Source of the DNA: Kluyvera sp040932435
Lineage (GTDB): Bacteria > Pseudomonadota > Gammaproteobacteria > Enterobacterales > Enterobacteriaceae
Assembly: GCF_040932435.1 (NCBI RefSeq)
Contig: NZ_JBFQGA010000008.1
Coordinates: 1 to 64,000 of the forward strand
Direction: 5' to 3'
Length of the DNA stretch: 64,000 nt
Below are positions 43,022 through 52,204 of the stretch, in pieces (the first letter of the stretch is position 1; the number at the start of each line of letters is the position of its first letter). The translations under genes and the position numbers were made by a program. A model generated the notes under the pieces. That model had not been told where the DNA came from and made no database searches. It worked only from the letters and a program-made list of their open reading frames with translations.

Positions 43022-43657
43022 TTGACCAGCTATTCCCGTCGCGTGGTGTTTTTTGATCTCGATGGCACGCTGCATCAGCAGGATTTGTTTGGTGCATTCA
43101 TTCGCTATCTACTACGCCAACTTCCGCTTAACACGCTGCTGGTTCTGCCGCTGTTGCCCATTATCGGCGCGGTCATGTTGATAAAAGGACGCGCGGCGCG
43201 CTGGCCGATGAGTGTGCTGCTTTGGGGCTGCACCTTTGGCCGCCGAGAAGCCACATTAAATGCGCTGGAGGTGAGTTTCATCGTCTGGTTCCGCGCCACG
43301 GTGACACCGTTTCCCGTGGTGCAGGAGCGTTTGGATAGTTATCTTAGTCGCCAAGATGCCGATGTCTGGTTGATTACTGGTTCGCCGCAGACGCTGGTGG
43401 CGCGTGCTTACGCCGATGCGCCGTGGATGTCGCAGGTGAATTTGATCGGCAGCCAAATGCACCGTGGCTTTGGTGGTCGCGTGTTATCAGTACGCTGTTT
43501 GGGGCATGAGAAAGTAGTGCAACTCGAACAACGTCTTGGCGCGCCTTTACGTTTATACAGCGGCTATAGCGACAGCAAGCAGGATAATCCGCTACTCTTT
43601 TTCTGTGAGCATCGCTGGCGGGTTACGCCGCGCGGCGAGCTTGAGCAACTGGAATAA
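43022..43657 (+). CDS. pgpC: phosphatidylglycerophosphatase C
   Basis: A 211-residue HAD-family membrane phosphatase that removes phosphate from phosphatidylglycerol phosphate. HAD motif I FFDLDGTLHQQD (residues 10-21); the hydrophobic region TLLVLPLLPIIGAVML (about 38-53); VWLITGSPQTL further on. It starts at TTG (GGAG upstream). The next gene is tadA. Confidence 0.92.
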   Translation: MTSYSRRVVFFDLDGTLHQQDLFGAFIRYLLRQLPLNTLLVLPLLPIIGAVMLIKGRAARWPMSVLLWGCTFGRREATLNALEVSFIVWFRATVTPFPVVQERLDSYLSRQDADVWLITGSPQTLVARAYADAPWMSQVNLIGSQMHRGFGGRVLSVRCLGHEKVVQLEQRLGAPLRLYSGYSDSKQDNPLLFFCEHRWRVTPRGELEQLE

Positions 43658-43723
43658 GCGGGCGCTGCGCTTTAACAGATTTTGTGTATAATGCGCGGCG
43701 TTTTCTCATCTGGAGTTTTCACG

Positions 43724-44242
43724 TTGTCCGATACTGAACTGAACCATGAATACTGGATGCGCCATGCGCTAATGCTTGCGAAACGCGCTTGGGATGAGGG
43801 CGAAGTGCCCGTCGGTGCGGTATTGGTGCATAACAACCAAGTGATTGGTGAAGGCTGGAACCGTCCTATTGGTCGCCACGATCCCACGGCGCATGCGGAA
43901 ATCATGGCTCTGCGGCAGGGTGGTCTGGTACTGCAAAACTACCGCCTGATTGACACCACTCTTTATGTCACCCTAGAACCCTGCGTAATGTGTGCTGGCG
44001 CGATGGTGCATAGTCGCATTGGTCATCTGGTGTTTGGTGCGCGCGATGCCAAAACCGGCGCGGCGGGATCGTTAATCGATGTGCTGCATCATCCGGGCAT
44101 GAACCACCGGGTCGAGTTTACCGAAGGGGTTTTGGCGGATGAATGCTCCGGCATGCTGAGCGATTTCTTCCGCCATCGTCGTCAGCAGCAAAAGACGCTG
44201 AAGTTAGCCGCAAAAGCAACGCCTCCCGCGGCCAACAAGTAG
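43724..44242 (+). CDS. tadA: tRNA-specific adenosine deaminase
   Basis: A 172-residue deaminase that makes inosine 34 in tRNA-Arg(ACG). Zinc motif His57-Ala-Glu59 and Pro86-Cys87-x-x-Cys90. I chose the TTG at 43724 (TGGAG 8 bases upstream) from the match to E. coli TadA; the frame is open to 43682. TATAAT at 43687 region may be the promoter -10. Confidence 0.93.
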   Translation: MSDTELNHEYWMRHALMLAKRAWDEGEVPVGAVLVHNNQVIGEGWNRPIGRHDPTAHAEIMALRQGGLVLQNYRLIDTTLYVTLEPCVMCAGAMVHSRIGHLVFGARDAKTGAAGSLIDVLHHPGMNHRVEFTEGVLADECSGMLSDFFRHRRQQQKTLKLAAKATPPAANK

Positions 44243-44243
44243 C

Positions 44244-45770
44244 TTATTTACGCCGTGACATCAAAAACGAAACTGCATCGTTTTGATTCGGCGACGGCAT
44301 AAATGAGAATAGGCCATAGTGATTCTGATTCAGCTCATCCGATGATACCGCCGGATAAGCTTGCGCTATCGCCATCTCATCCGTTGCCTTCTTCTGTTTT
44401 TCCTGCAAATAGCCAACCAAGCTAATCTGATACTTACGGATGTTTTCAACATAGGCATAGGCTTCATGCCCACGCGCATAGCCGTAGGTCAGCTTGCTGT
44501 ACCACGGCTTTTGACTCAGAAGCGGCAGGCGCTGTTTGACGTCGGCCCAACTATCCGGATTGCCTTTTTGCTTGGCGGTGAGTGCCCGAGCATCGAGCAT
44601 ATGGGCGTAGCCCATGTTATAGGCTGCCAGCGCAAACCAAATCCGCTCTTCCTGTGGCACGCTTTCCGGCACTTTCGTCATCATATCTTCGATATAACGC
44701 ATGCCGCCGCTAATGCTTTGCTCGGCATCGGTACGGTCGGTCAGCCCCAGACTCTGGGCGGTATTTCTGGTCAGCATCATCAAACCACGTACCCCGGTGG
44801 GGGAAGTGGCCAGCGGGTCCCAATGGGACTCCTGATAAGAAATGGCGGCCAGCAGCTTCCAGTCTATTTCGCTGGCGTATTTTTCAAACAGTGGCTGCAG
44901 ATCGGGCAGCACGCTATCCACCGCACGCAGGAAAGCTCGGGTATCGACGTAGTCGAAGTCATCACCATGGCCGAGGTATTTTTCTTCCAAACGCGCGAGG
45001 GTGCCGTCTTCATTAATATTATTGAAGAAGTCGAGCATTGCCGCAGACAGCGTGTTGTCGTCATCCTGCAGGCTAAACCAGGTCACCGGCTGCTCGTCGG
45101 TAATATCCAGTGCCACGGCAAGTTCCGGGTGAACGCGTTGGAACAGACCAATGGCGACCGAGTCGGCAATGGTGTAGTCCAGTTTGCCGTCGATAACCGC
45201 CTGCATGAGATCGACCGAGCCGCGTTTTTCATCAACGGTCCACGAAAGGTTAGGGTACTTGGTCTCTTTTAAGCTTTGCAGATCGCTAATCACCACTTGC
45301 CCCGGTGCAACGGTGAGCTTATCGGCGGTGATGTTGCTCAGATTGCGCGGGCGCGTATTGCCCACGCGATAGACCATCTGCTGCGAAACGGAGTAGTAGG
45401 TCGGGCCGGGCTGATAGTTTTTACTGCGTTCGCTGTTATAGACCAGCCCGGCAGCCAGCATATCGGCGTTGCCGTGGTCGAGATCGTCGAAAAGCTGGCT
45501 GATGTTCTGCCGAACGGTAATTTTCAACTTCACCCCGAGGTAATCCGCAAACTGCTGGGCGAGCTCGGAGTCGAGCCCAATCTCTTTATTATTAAAGTTG
45601 CTATAGGTCAGCGGCGAGAGCACGGTACTGACGCGCAGCTCCCCCCGCTCTTTGATCGCGGCGATTCGGTTTTCTGGTTTGCCAAACCAGGGAATAGATG
45701 GCCACAGGGCCGCTGCCAGCAACAGCGTTACAACGCCGATGAGCAGATAATTAATCTTTAGTTTTTTCAA
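44244..45770 (-). CDS. mltF: membrane-bound lytic transglycosylase F
   Basis: A 508-residue enzyme: N-terminal membrane anchor (about residues 8-24), a periplasmic solute-binding-like domain (ELRVSTVLSPLTYSNFNNKE..), and a C-terminal SLT domain with the catalytic Glu in AAISYQESHWDPLATSPTGVRG. It cleaves peptidoglycan with formation of 1,6-anhydro ends. Convergent with tadA, one base apart. Confidence 0.95.
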   Translation of the reverse strand: MKKLKINYLLIGVVTLLLAAALWPSIPWFGKPENRIAAIKERGELRVSTVLSPLTYSNFNNKEIGLDSELAQQFADYLGVKLKITVRQNISQLFDDLDHGNADMLAAGLVYNSERSKNYQPGPTYYSVSQQMVYRVGNTRPRNLSNITADKLTVAPGQVVISDLQSLKETKYPNLSWTVDEKRGSVDLMQAVIDGKLDYTIADSVAIGLFQRVHPELAVALDITDEQPVTWFSLQDDDNTLSAAMLDFFNNINEDGTLARLEEKYLGHGDDFDYVDTRAFLRAVDSVLPDLQPLFEKYASEIDWKLLAAISYQESHWDPLATSPTGVRGLMMLTRNTAQSLGLTDRTDAEQSISGGMRYIEDMMTKVPESVPQEERIWFALAAYNMGYAHMLDARALTAKQKGNPDSWADVKQRLPLLSQKPWYSKLTYGYARGHEAYAYVENIRKYQISLVGYLQEKQKKATDEMAIAQAYPAVSSDELNQNHYGLFSFMPSPNQNDAVSFLMSRRK

Positions 45771-45923
45771 ATAGTTAATTCGCTGAGATGTAAGTTGAAA
45801 TCCCTGACGATATTCTAGTTAGCTACAGATTGAGCGGCATTTTGCTTAAGATTGCGCCAGTTGGCAACTGATTCGCGAGGTGTGTCACATCTATTGGTAA
45901 AGTGCGGCAATGATTTTATTTCG

Positions 45924-45962
45924 ACGCAAACGGTTTCGTCAGCGCGCAGGATTCACTATAAT
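45924..45962 (+). promoter_or_regulatory. purL promoter with PurR operator
   Basis: ACGCAAACGGTTTCGT (45924-45939) is a near-consensus PurR box overlapping the -35 position (TTTCGT 45934-45939); TATAAT lies at 45957-45962, 17 bases on. PurR with hypoxanthine or guanine would block initiation. Confidence 0.88.
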
Positions 45963-46018
45963 AGCGCCCGTTCTCCCCCATTGCGCACACTTAACGCTTC
46001 AAAGACGAGAGACTTATA

Positions 46019-49000
46019 ATGGAAATTCTGCGTGGTTCGCCTGCACTGTCTGCATTTCGTATTAACAAACTGCTGACGCGTTTTCAGGCAGCCAACATCC
46101 CGGTAAGCAATCTATACGCCGAGTATGTCCATTTTGCCAATTTGGACGCGCCGCTGACTGACGAAGAGCGGGCCCGACTTGAACGACTGTTACAGTATGG
46201 CCCAAGCCTCAATAGCCATACACCGACTGGTAAGCTGCTGCTCGTCACTCCTCGCCCTGGCACTATCTCCCCTTGGTCTTCGAAAGCTACCGACATCGCC
46301 CACAACTGCGGCCTGCAGCAGGTACTGCGTCTGGAACGTGGTGTGGCGTACTATATTGATGCCGCTAGTCTGACCGCTGAACAGGTTGATGCCGTCGCCG
46401 CTGAACTGCACGACCGCATGATGGAGAGCGTATTTGCCTCGCTGCAGGACGCGGAAAAACTGTTTGCTCATCACCAGCCGGCACCCGTTGCGAGTGTCGA
46501 TCTGCTGGGGCAGGGGCGTCAGGCGCTGATTGACGCTAACATCCGTCTTGGCCTTGCGCTGGCCGAGGATGAAATCGACTACCTGCAGGATGCATTTAAA
46601 AAGCTGGGACGTAACCCGAACGACATCGAGCTGTACATGTTCGCGCAGGCAAACTCCGAACATTGCCGCCACAAAATCTTCAACGCCGACTGGATTATCG
46701 ATGGTCAAAAACAGCCTAAGTCGCTGTTCAAAATGATAAAAAACACCTTCGAAACCACGCCGGAACATGTGCTGTCGGCTTACAAAGATAACGCCGCAGT
46801 GATGGAAGGTTCTGAAGTGGGGCGCTACTTTGCCGACTACGCAACCGGCCGCTACGATTTCCATCAGGAACCTGCACATATCCTGATGAAAGTGGAAACT
46901 CATAACCACCCAACCGCCATCTCCCCGTGGCCGGGCGCAGCAACCGGTTCTGGCGGCGAAATCCGTGATGAAGGCGCAACCGGACGTGGCGCGAAGCCAA
47001 AAGCTGGGCTGGTGGGCTTCTCCGTCTCTAACCTGCGTATCCCTGGTTTTGAACAGCCGTGGGAAGAAGATTTTGGCAAACCGGATCGTATTGTTACCGC
47101 TCTCGACATCATGACCGACGGCCCGTTGGGCGGCGCGGCGTTTAACAACGAATTTGGTCGCCCGGCGCTGACTGGTTACTTCCGTACCTATGAAGAAAAA
47201 GTGAATAGCCACAACGGCGAAGAGCTGCGCGGTTATCACAAGCCGGTCATGCTGGCAGGCGGGATCGGCAACATTCGCGCCGATCACGTGCAGAAAGGCG
47301 AGATCAACGTAGGCGCGAAATTGATCGTGCTCGGTGGTCCGGCTATGAATATCGGTCTGGGCGGCGGCGCGGCATCGTCAATGGCGTCCGGCCAGTCTGA
47401 TGCTGACCTCGACTTTGCCTCCGTGCAGCGCGATAACCCAGAAATGGAACGTCGTTGCCAGGAAGTCATTGACCGCTGCTGGCAACTGGGCGATGCGAAC
47501 CCGATTCTGTTTATTCACGACGTTGGCGCAGGTGGCTTATCTAACGCCATGCCGGAGCTGGTAAGCGACGGTGGGCGCGGCGGTAAATTCGAGTTGCGCG
47601 ACATTCTCAGTGATGAACCCGGCATGAGCCCGCTGGAAATTTGGTGTAACGAATCCCAAGAGCGCTACGTGCTGGCGGTTTCCGCAGACCAACTGCCGCT
47701 GTTTGAAGAGCTGTGCAAACGCGAACGTGCGCCTTACGCGGTGATTGGTGAAGCGACCGAAGAGCTGCATCTTTCGATGAATGACCGTCATTTCGACAAT
47801 CAACCCATCGACCTGCCGTTAGACGTGCTGCTCGGTAAAACACCGAAAATGACCCGTGACGTCCAAACGCTGAAAGCCAAAGGCGAGCAGTTGGCGCGTG
47901 AAAGCATTTCCTTGGCCGATGCGGTGAATCGCGTACTGCACCTGCCAACCGTGGCGGAGAAAACCTTCCTTGTTACCATCGGTGACCGTACGGTGACCGG
48001 TATGGTAGCACGTGACCAGATGGTAGGGCCGTGGCAGATCCCGGTTGCCAACTGCGCTGTAACCACCGCTAGCCTCGACAGCTACTACGGTGAAGCCATG
48101 GCGATTGGCGAACGTGCGCCAGTGGCGCTGTTGGACTTTGCTGCCTCCGCGCGTTTGGCGGTGGGTGAAGCGCTGACCAATATTGCCGCCACGCACATTG
48201 GCGACATCAAACAAATCAAACTCTCGGCGAACTGGATGTCTGCCGCCGGTCACCCGGGCGAAGATGCCGGTCTTTATGAGGCGGTTAAAGCCATCGGTGA
48301 AGAACTGTGTCCTGAGCTGGGTCTGACTATTCCGGTGGGCAAAGACTCCATGTCGATGAAAACCCGCTGGCAGGAAGGCAACGAGCAGCGCGAGATGACT
48401 TCACCGCTGTCGCTGGTTATCACCGCCTTTGCCCGTGTGGAAGATGTGCGTCATACCATCACTCCGCAGCTGGTTACGGAAGATAACGCCCTGCTGCTGA
48501 TTGACCTGGGTAAAGGCCACAATACGCTGGGCGCCACCGCGTTGGCACAGGTCTACCGCCAACTTGGTGATAAACCTGCGGACGTGCGTGATGTCGCGCA
48601 GCTCAAAGGCTTCTACGATGCCATTCAGGCGCTGGTGGCTCAGCGTAAGCTGCTGGCCTATCACGACCGTTCTGACGGTGGTCTGTTGGTTACGCTGGCA
48701 GAAATGGCATTTGCCGGTCACTGCGGCGTGGAAGCGGATATTGCTACGCTGGGTGACGATCGTCTGGCTGCGCTGTTTACCGAAGAACTCGGTGTGGTGA
48801 TTCAGGTACGCGCCGCTGACCGTGAAGCGGTAGAGGCGATTCTGGCCGCTCACGGTCTTGCAGACTGCGTACATTATCTCGGCCAAGCTGTAGCGGGTGA
48901 CCGTTTCACCCTGACCGCCAACGGTCAGCCGGTATTTAGCGAAAGCCGTACTACGCTGCGTATGTGGTGGGCTGAGACCACTTGGCAGATGCAGCGTCTG

Positions 49001-49903
49001 CGCGATAACCCAGAAAGCGCTGACCAGGAACATAACGCGAAAGCCAACGATAACGATCCGGGCCTCAACGTGAAGCTCTCCTTCGATATCAACGCCGATG
49101 TGGCTGCACCGTACATTGCCACCGGCGCGCGCCCGAAAGTCGCTGTGCTGCGTGAGCAGGGCGTGAACTCCCACGTTGAGATGGCTGCCGCCTTCCACCG
49201 TGCGGGCTTTGATGCTATCGACGTGCACATGAGCGATTTGCTGGCAGGTCGTCTTGGCCTTGACGCCTTTGATGCACTGGTCGCCTGCGGCGGCTTCTCT
49301 TACGGTGACGTATTAGGCGCGGGCGAGGGTTGGGCGAAATCCATCCTGTTCAACAACCGCGTTCGCGATGAATTTGCGACCTTCTTCCATCGTCCGCAAA
49401 CGCTGGCGCTGGGCGTGTGCAACGGTTGCCAGATGATGTCTAACCTGCGCGAGCTGATCCCAGGCAGCGACCTGTGGCCACGTTTTGTGCGTAACCACTC
49501 CGACCGCTTTGAAGCACGCTTCAGCTTGGTGGAAGTTGCCAGCAGCCCTTCGTTGCTGTTAGCGGGTATGGAAGGTTCACGCATGCCAATCGCGGTTTCT
49601 CACGGTGAAGGTCATGTAGAAGTTCGTGACGGCGCGCATCTGGCTGCGCTGGAAAGCAAAGGGTTGGTGGCGCTGCGCTTTGTCGACAACTTTGGCAAAG
49701 TAACGGAAACCTATCCGGCTAACCCAAATGGTTCACCGAACGGGATCACCGCGGTCACCAGCGAAAGCGGGCGAGTCACTATCATGATGCCGCACCCTGA
49801 GCGTGTGTTCCGTACGGTCGCCAACTCTTGGCACCCGGAGAACTGGGGCGAGGACAGCCCGTGGATGCGAATTTTCCGCAATGCGCGTAAGCAACTCGGT
49901 TAA
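46019..49903 (+). CDS. purL: phosphoribosylformylglycinamidine synthase
   Basis: A 1294-residue single-chain FGAM synthase of purine synthesis: N-terminal PurS-like domain, synthetase core (SEHCRHKIFNADW, ETHNHPTAISPWPGAATGSGGEIRDEGATGRG), and C-terminal glutaminase with Cys in GVCNGCQMM and the SHGEG and MPHPER motifs. It starts MEILRGSPALSAFRINKLL as in E. coli, without the second Met. Preceded by a PurR box. Confidence 0.98.
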   Translation: MEILRGSPALSAFRINKLLTRFQAANIPVSNLYAEYVHFANLDAPLTDEERARLERLLQYGPSLNSHTPTGKLLLVTPRPGTISPWSSKATDIAHNCGLQQVLRLERGVAYYIDAASLTAEQVDAVAAELHDRMMESVFASLQDAEKLFAHHQPAPVASVDLLGQGRQALIDANIRLGLALAEDEIDYLQDAFKKLGRNPNDIELYMFAQANSEHCRHKIFNADWIIDGQKQPKSLFKMIKNTFETTPEHVLSAYKDNAAVMEGSEVGRYFADYATGRYDFHQEPAHILMKVETHNHPTAISPWPGAATGSGGEIRDEGATGRGAKPKAGLVGFSVSNLRIPGFEQPWEEDFGKPDRIVTALDIMTDGPLGGAAFNNEFGRPALTGYFRTYEEKVNSHNGEELRGYHKPVMLAGGIGNIRADHVQKGEINVGAKLIVLGGPAMNIGLGGGAASSMASGQSDADLDFASVQRDNPEMERRCQEVIDRCWQLGDANPILFIHDVGAGGLSNAMPELVSDGGRGGKFELRDILSDEPGMSPLEIWCNESQERYVLAVSADQLPLFEELCKRERAPYAVIGEATEELHLSMNDRHFDNQPIDLPLDVLLGKTPKMTRDVQTLKAKGEQLARESISLADAVNRVLHLPTVAEKTFLVTIGDRTVTGMVARDQMVGPWQIPVANCAVTTASLDSYYGEAMAIGERAPVALLDFAASARLAVGEALTNIAATHIGDIKQIKLSANWMSAAGHPGEDAGLYEAVKAIGEELCPELGLTIPVGKDSMSMKTRWQEGNEQREMTSPLSLVITAFARVEDVRHTITPQLVTEDNALLLIDLGKGHNTLGATALAQVYRQLGDKPADVRDVAQLKGFYDAIQALVAQRKLLAYHDRSDGGLLVTLAEMAFAGHCGVEADIATLGDDRLAALFTEELGVVIQVRAADREAVEAILAAHGLADCVHYLGQAVAGDRFTLTANGQPVFSESRTTLRMWWAETTWQMQRLRDNPESADQEHNAKANDNDPGLNVKLSFDINADVAAPYIATGARPKVAVLREQGVNSHVEMAAAFHRAGFDAIDVHMSDLLAGRLGLDAFDALVACGGFSYGDVLGAGEGWAKSILFNNRVRDEFATFFHRPQTLALGVCNGCQMMSNLRELIPGSDLWPRFVRNHSDRFEARFSLVEVASSPSLLLAGMEGSRMPIAVSHGEGHVEVRDGAHLAALESKGLVALRFVDNFGKVTETYPANPNGSPNGITAVTSESGRVTIMMPHPERVFRTVANSWHPENWGEDSPWMRIFRNARKQLG

Positions 49904-49922
49904 GACTGCCGCATAACACATC

Positions 49923-49949
49923 AAGCCCCTCTTCGTGAGGGGCTTTTTT
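49923..49949 (+). terminator. purL terminator
   Basis: AAGCCCCTC, TTCGT loop and GAGGGGCTT, followed by T's. Confidence 0.92.
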
Positions 49950-49965
49950 ATGGCAACGTACTCCC

Positions 49966-50250
49966 GTAGGCCGGATAAAGCGCGTCAGCGTCGCCATCCG
50001 GCATGACACTGAGCTTCAATGCCTGATGGCGCTGCGCTTATCAGGCCTACCTATCCGCACCAACCGTAGGCTGGATAAGGCGCGTCAGCGTCGCCATCCG
50101 GCGTGACTCCGAGCCTCGGTGCCTGATGGCGCTACGCTTATCAGGCCTACATATCTGCACCAACCGTAGGCCGGATAAAGCGCGTCAGCGTCGCCATCCG
50201 GCATGACACCGAGCTTCAATGCCTGATGGCGCTGCGCTTATCAGGCCAAC
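49966..50250. repeat. three tandem BIME/REP units with 100-base period
   Basis: Three copies start at 49966, 50066 and 50166 with GTAGGCYGGATAA and continue CGCGTCAGCGTCGCCATCCGG, then GCCTGATGGCGCT...TATCAGGCC. Each is a pair of facing REP elements. Copies 1 and 3 are nearly identical; copy 2 differs at several bases. Confidence 0.92.
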
Positions 50251-50282
50251 GGCATTAGCGAAGGTCGCCGAGGCGTCTCAGA

Positions 50283-50300
50283 TGTCGGCAAAGCCCGACA
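50283..50300 (+). promoter_or_regulatory. GlrR binding site 1
   Basis: TGTC-N10-GACA, the GlrR half-site arrangement known upstream of glmY. Confidence 0.85.
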
Positions 50301-50315
50301 TTAGCGGCATCGCAA

Positions 50316-50333
50316 TGTCGCCAAAAGGTGACA
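50316..50333 (+). promoter_or_regulatory. GlrR binding site 2
   Basis: TGTC-N10-GACA, 33 bases after site 1. Confidence 0.85.
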
Positions 50334-50378
50334 CTTAATTAATTGATTTGTATGGCCTTTCAGTTTTAATGATAGCGT

Positions 50379-50396
50379 TGTCGTCAATCGGCGACA
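50379..50396 (+). promoter_or_regulatory. GlrR binding site 3
   Basis: TGTC-N10-GACA, 63 bases after site 2 and about 115 bases before the glmY start. Confidence 0.85.
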
Positions 50397-50476
50397 CTGT
50401 GAGCAAAAAACGGTCAAGCCCACACACGCCTCGTTAAGCTATATTCTCTATAACTATCATCATGTTAATTAATTGT

Positions 50477-50505
50477 TTTGAAATGTGGCACGTATCGTGC
50501 ATAAT
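50477..50505 (+). promoter_or_regulatory. overlapping sigma-54 and sigma-70 promoters of glmY
   Basis: GG (50487-50488) and GC (50499-50500), ten bases apart in TGGCAC-N5-GTGCA, form a sigma-54 -24/-12 pair. TTTGAA (50477-50482) with CATAAT (50500-50505) form an overlapping sigma-70 promoter. Both predict a start near 50512. Confidence 0.82.
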
Positions 50506-50512
50506 ATTAACC

Positions 50513-50696
50513 AGTGGCTCATTCACCTTCTTATGTCAGCCCCTTCGGGACGTGCTACATAAACTTCGAATGACGCACAACAAGGTGCCTGCCGTCCAGC
50601 AACTGATAATAGCGCTGCTTTATCAAACATCGGGCGAAACGTTGAGTTAGGCACCGCCTTATTCCAAAACAAAGCCGGGCTTATGCCCGGCTTTGT
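50513..50696 (+). ncRNA. glmY: GlmY small RNA
   Basis: The region from AGTGGCTCATTCACC to the terminator stem (AAAGCCGGGC-TTAT-GCCCGGCTTT, 50671-50694) reads almost like E. coli GlmY. GlmY binds RapZ and so protects GlmZ, which activates glmS mRNA for glucosamine-6-phosphate. It lies upstream of glrK, whose partner GlrR drives it. The length of 184 bases equals the primary transcript in E. coli. Confidence 0.93.
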
Positions 50697-50767
50697 TGTT
50701 TCTGGCCTTTCCCTCTCCGGTAACCTCAGTTAGCATTCCTGTATGTTGCTTTATTGAGACACCGCTT

Positions 50768-52204
50768 TTGAAACGCCTCTCTCTTTCTCCACGCTCGCTG
50801 CGTCAATTGGTGACGCTGTCCTTCTTGCTGATCCTTCTGCCGCTGTTAGTGCTGGCTTGGCAGGCTTGGCAGAGTCTGAATATGCTTAGTGCACAGGCCG
50901 AACAGACCAACCGCACCACGCTTATCGATTCGCGACGCAGTGAAGCGATGGCCAATATCGCGCTGGATATGGAGCGTAGCTACCGTCAGTACTGCGTATT
51001 GGATGACCCAACGCTTGCAAAGGTGTACCAAAATCAGCGTAAGCGCTATGGCGAGATGCTGGAGGCACATGCCGGCGTGCTGCCTGATATCGCCCTTTAC
51101 CAGCAACTGCGCCAGAACCTGCAAGATTTGGCGCAGCTACAATGCACCAACAGCGGGCCGCAAAAGCAAGCAGCAGATCATCTTGCGGCGTTTTCCAGCG
51201 CCAACGGTGAATTGGTACAGGCGACGCGTACTGTGGTTTTCTCACGAGGGCAGCAGCTACAGCAGGCGATTGCCGAACGAGGTCAGTTCTTCGGCTGGCA
51301 GGCTCTGGTGCTATTTTTGGTCAGCCTAGCGATGGTGCTGCTGTTTACCCGTATGATCATCGGCCCGGTGAAGGGGATTGAAAGTATGATCAACCAACTG
51401 GGGGAAGGGCAGTCGCTGGATGGCGAAGTGATGTTCCGTGGGCCGCGTGAACTGCGTTCCGTCGGGCAGCGCATTGTTTGGTTGAGCGAACGCTTATCTT
51501 GGCTGGAGTCCCAGCGCCATCAGTTTTTGCGCCATCTCTCCCACGAATTAAAAACACCGCTCGCCAGCATGCGCGAGGGCACCGAATTGCTGGCCGATCA
51601 GGTTGTTGGGCCGCTTAACGCGGAGCAAAAAGAGGTGGTCGCTATTCTCGACAGCAGCAGCCGTAACCTGCAAACGCTGATAGAGCAGTTGCTGGACTAT
51701 AATCGCAAGCTTAACGAAACCGCAATCCGCATGGAGCCGGTAGTTCTGGCGCCGTTGGTCGATATGGTGATTGCCGCGCACAGCTTGCCAGCACGGGCTA
51801 AAATGATGCACACGCAGATTGACCTACAGACACCGTCCTGTTTGGCAGAACCGACGCTACTGATGAATGCGCTGGATAATCTCTACTCGAATGCGGTGCA
51901 CTATGGCACTGAATCCGGTAACATTTATCTGCAAAGCCGTCGGGAAGGAACCAGAGTCATCATTGATGTCATCAACGCAGGAACGCCTATCCCGGATGCT
52001 GAAAAAATTATGATTTTTGAGCCTTTTTATCAGGGCAGCCACCAACGCAAAGGCGCGGTGAAAGGCAGTGGTCTTGGCTTAAGTCTGGCGCGTGACTCAG
52101 TGCGCAAAATGCACGGCGAGCTACATCTTGTAGATACCGAAGACGGCAACGTCTGTTTTCGGATTGAACTTCCACTCCCTGGGCTCGAAAAAACAATCAC
52201 ATGA
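50768..52204 (+). CDS. glrK: sensor histidine kinase GlrK (QseE)
   Basis: A 478-residue inner membrane sensor kinase. Membrane segments at about residues 14-32 and 176-196, HAMP linker, H-box FLRHLSHELKTPLASMREG, and ATPase domain (NALDNLYSNAVHYG, GSGLGLSLARD). It phosphorylates GlrR. TTG 50768 is chosen from the match to E. coli (KR..PRSLRQLV); the frame is open from 50693. Overlaps qseG by 4 bases. Confidence 0.93.
   Translation: MKRLSLSPRSLRQLVTLSFLLILLPLLVLAWQAWQSLNMLSAQAEQTNRTTLIDSRRSEAMANIALDMERSYRQYCVLDDPTLAKVYQNQRKRYGEMLEAHAGVLPDIALYQQLRQNLQDLAQLQCTNSGPQKQAADHLAAFSSANGELVQATRTVVFSRGQQLQQAIAERGQFFGWQALVLFLVSLAMVLLFTRMIIGPVKGIESMINQLGEGQSLDGEVMFRGPRELRSVGQRIVWLSERLSWLESQRHQFLRHLSHELKTPLASMREGTELLADQVVGPLNAEQKEVVAILDSSSRNLQTLIEQLLDYNRKLNETAIRMEPVVLAPLVDMVIAAHSLPARAKMMHTQIDLQTPSCLAEPTLLMNALDNLYSNAVHYGTESGNIYLQSRREGTRVIIDVINAGTPIPDAEKIMIFEPFYQGSHQRKGAVKGSGLGLSLARDSVRKMHGELHLVDTEDGNVCFRIELPLPGLEKTIT

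Noticed and set aside
44361..45272. Long plus-strand frame opposite mltF
   Set aside because: Shadow of the conserved mltF gene; no start site and no recognisable protein.
46190..47287. Long reverse frame opposite purL
   Set aside because: Shadow frame within a conserved gene with high GC third positions.
49966..50250. CRISPR array
   Set aside because: The 100-base units are REP palindromes of known type; there are no unique spacers and no cas genes.
50462..50650. 62-codon frame in the glmY region
   Set aside because: Overlaps the GlmY promoter and RNA; no ribosome binding site; the RNA match explains the conservation.
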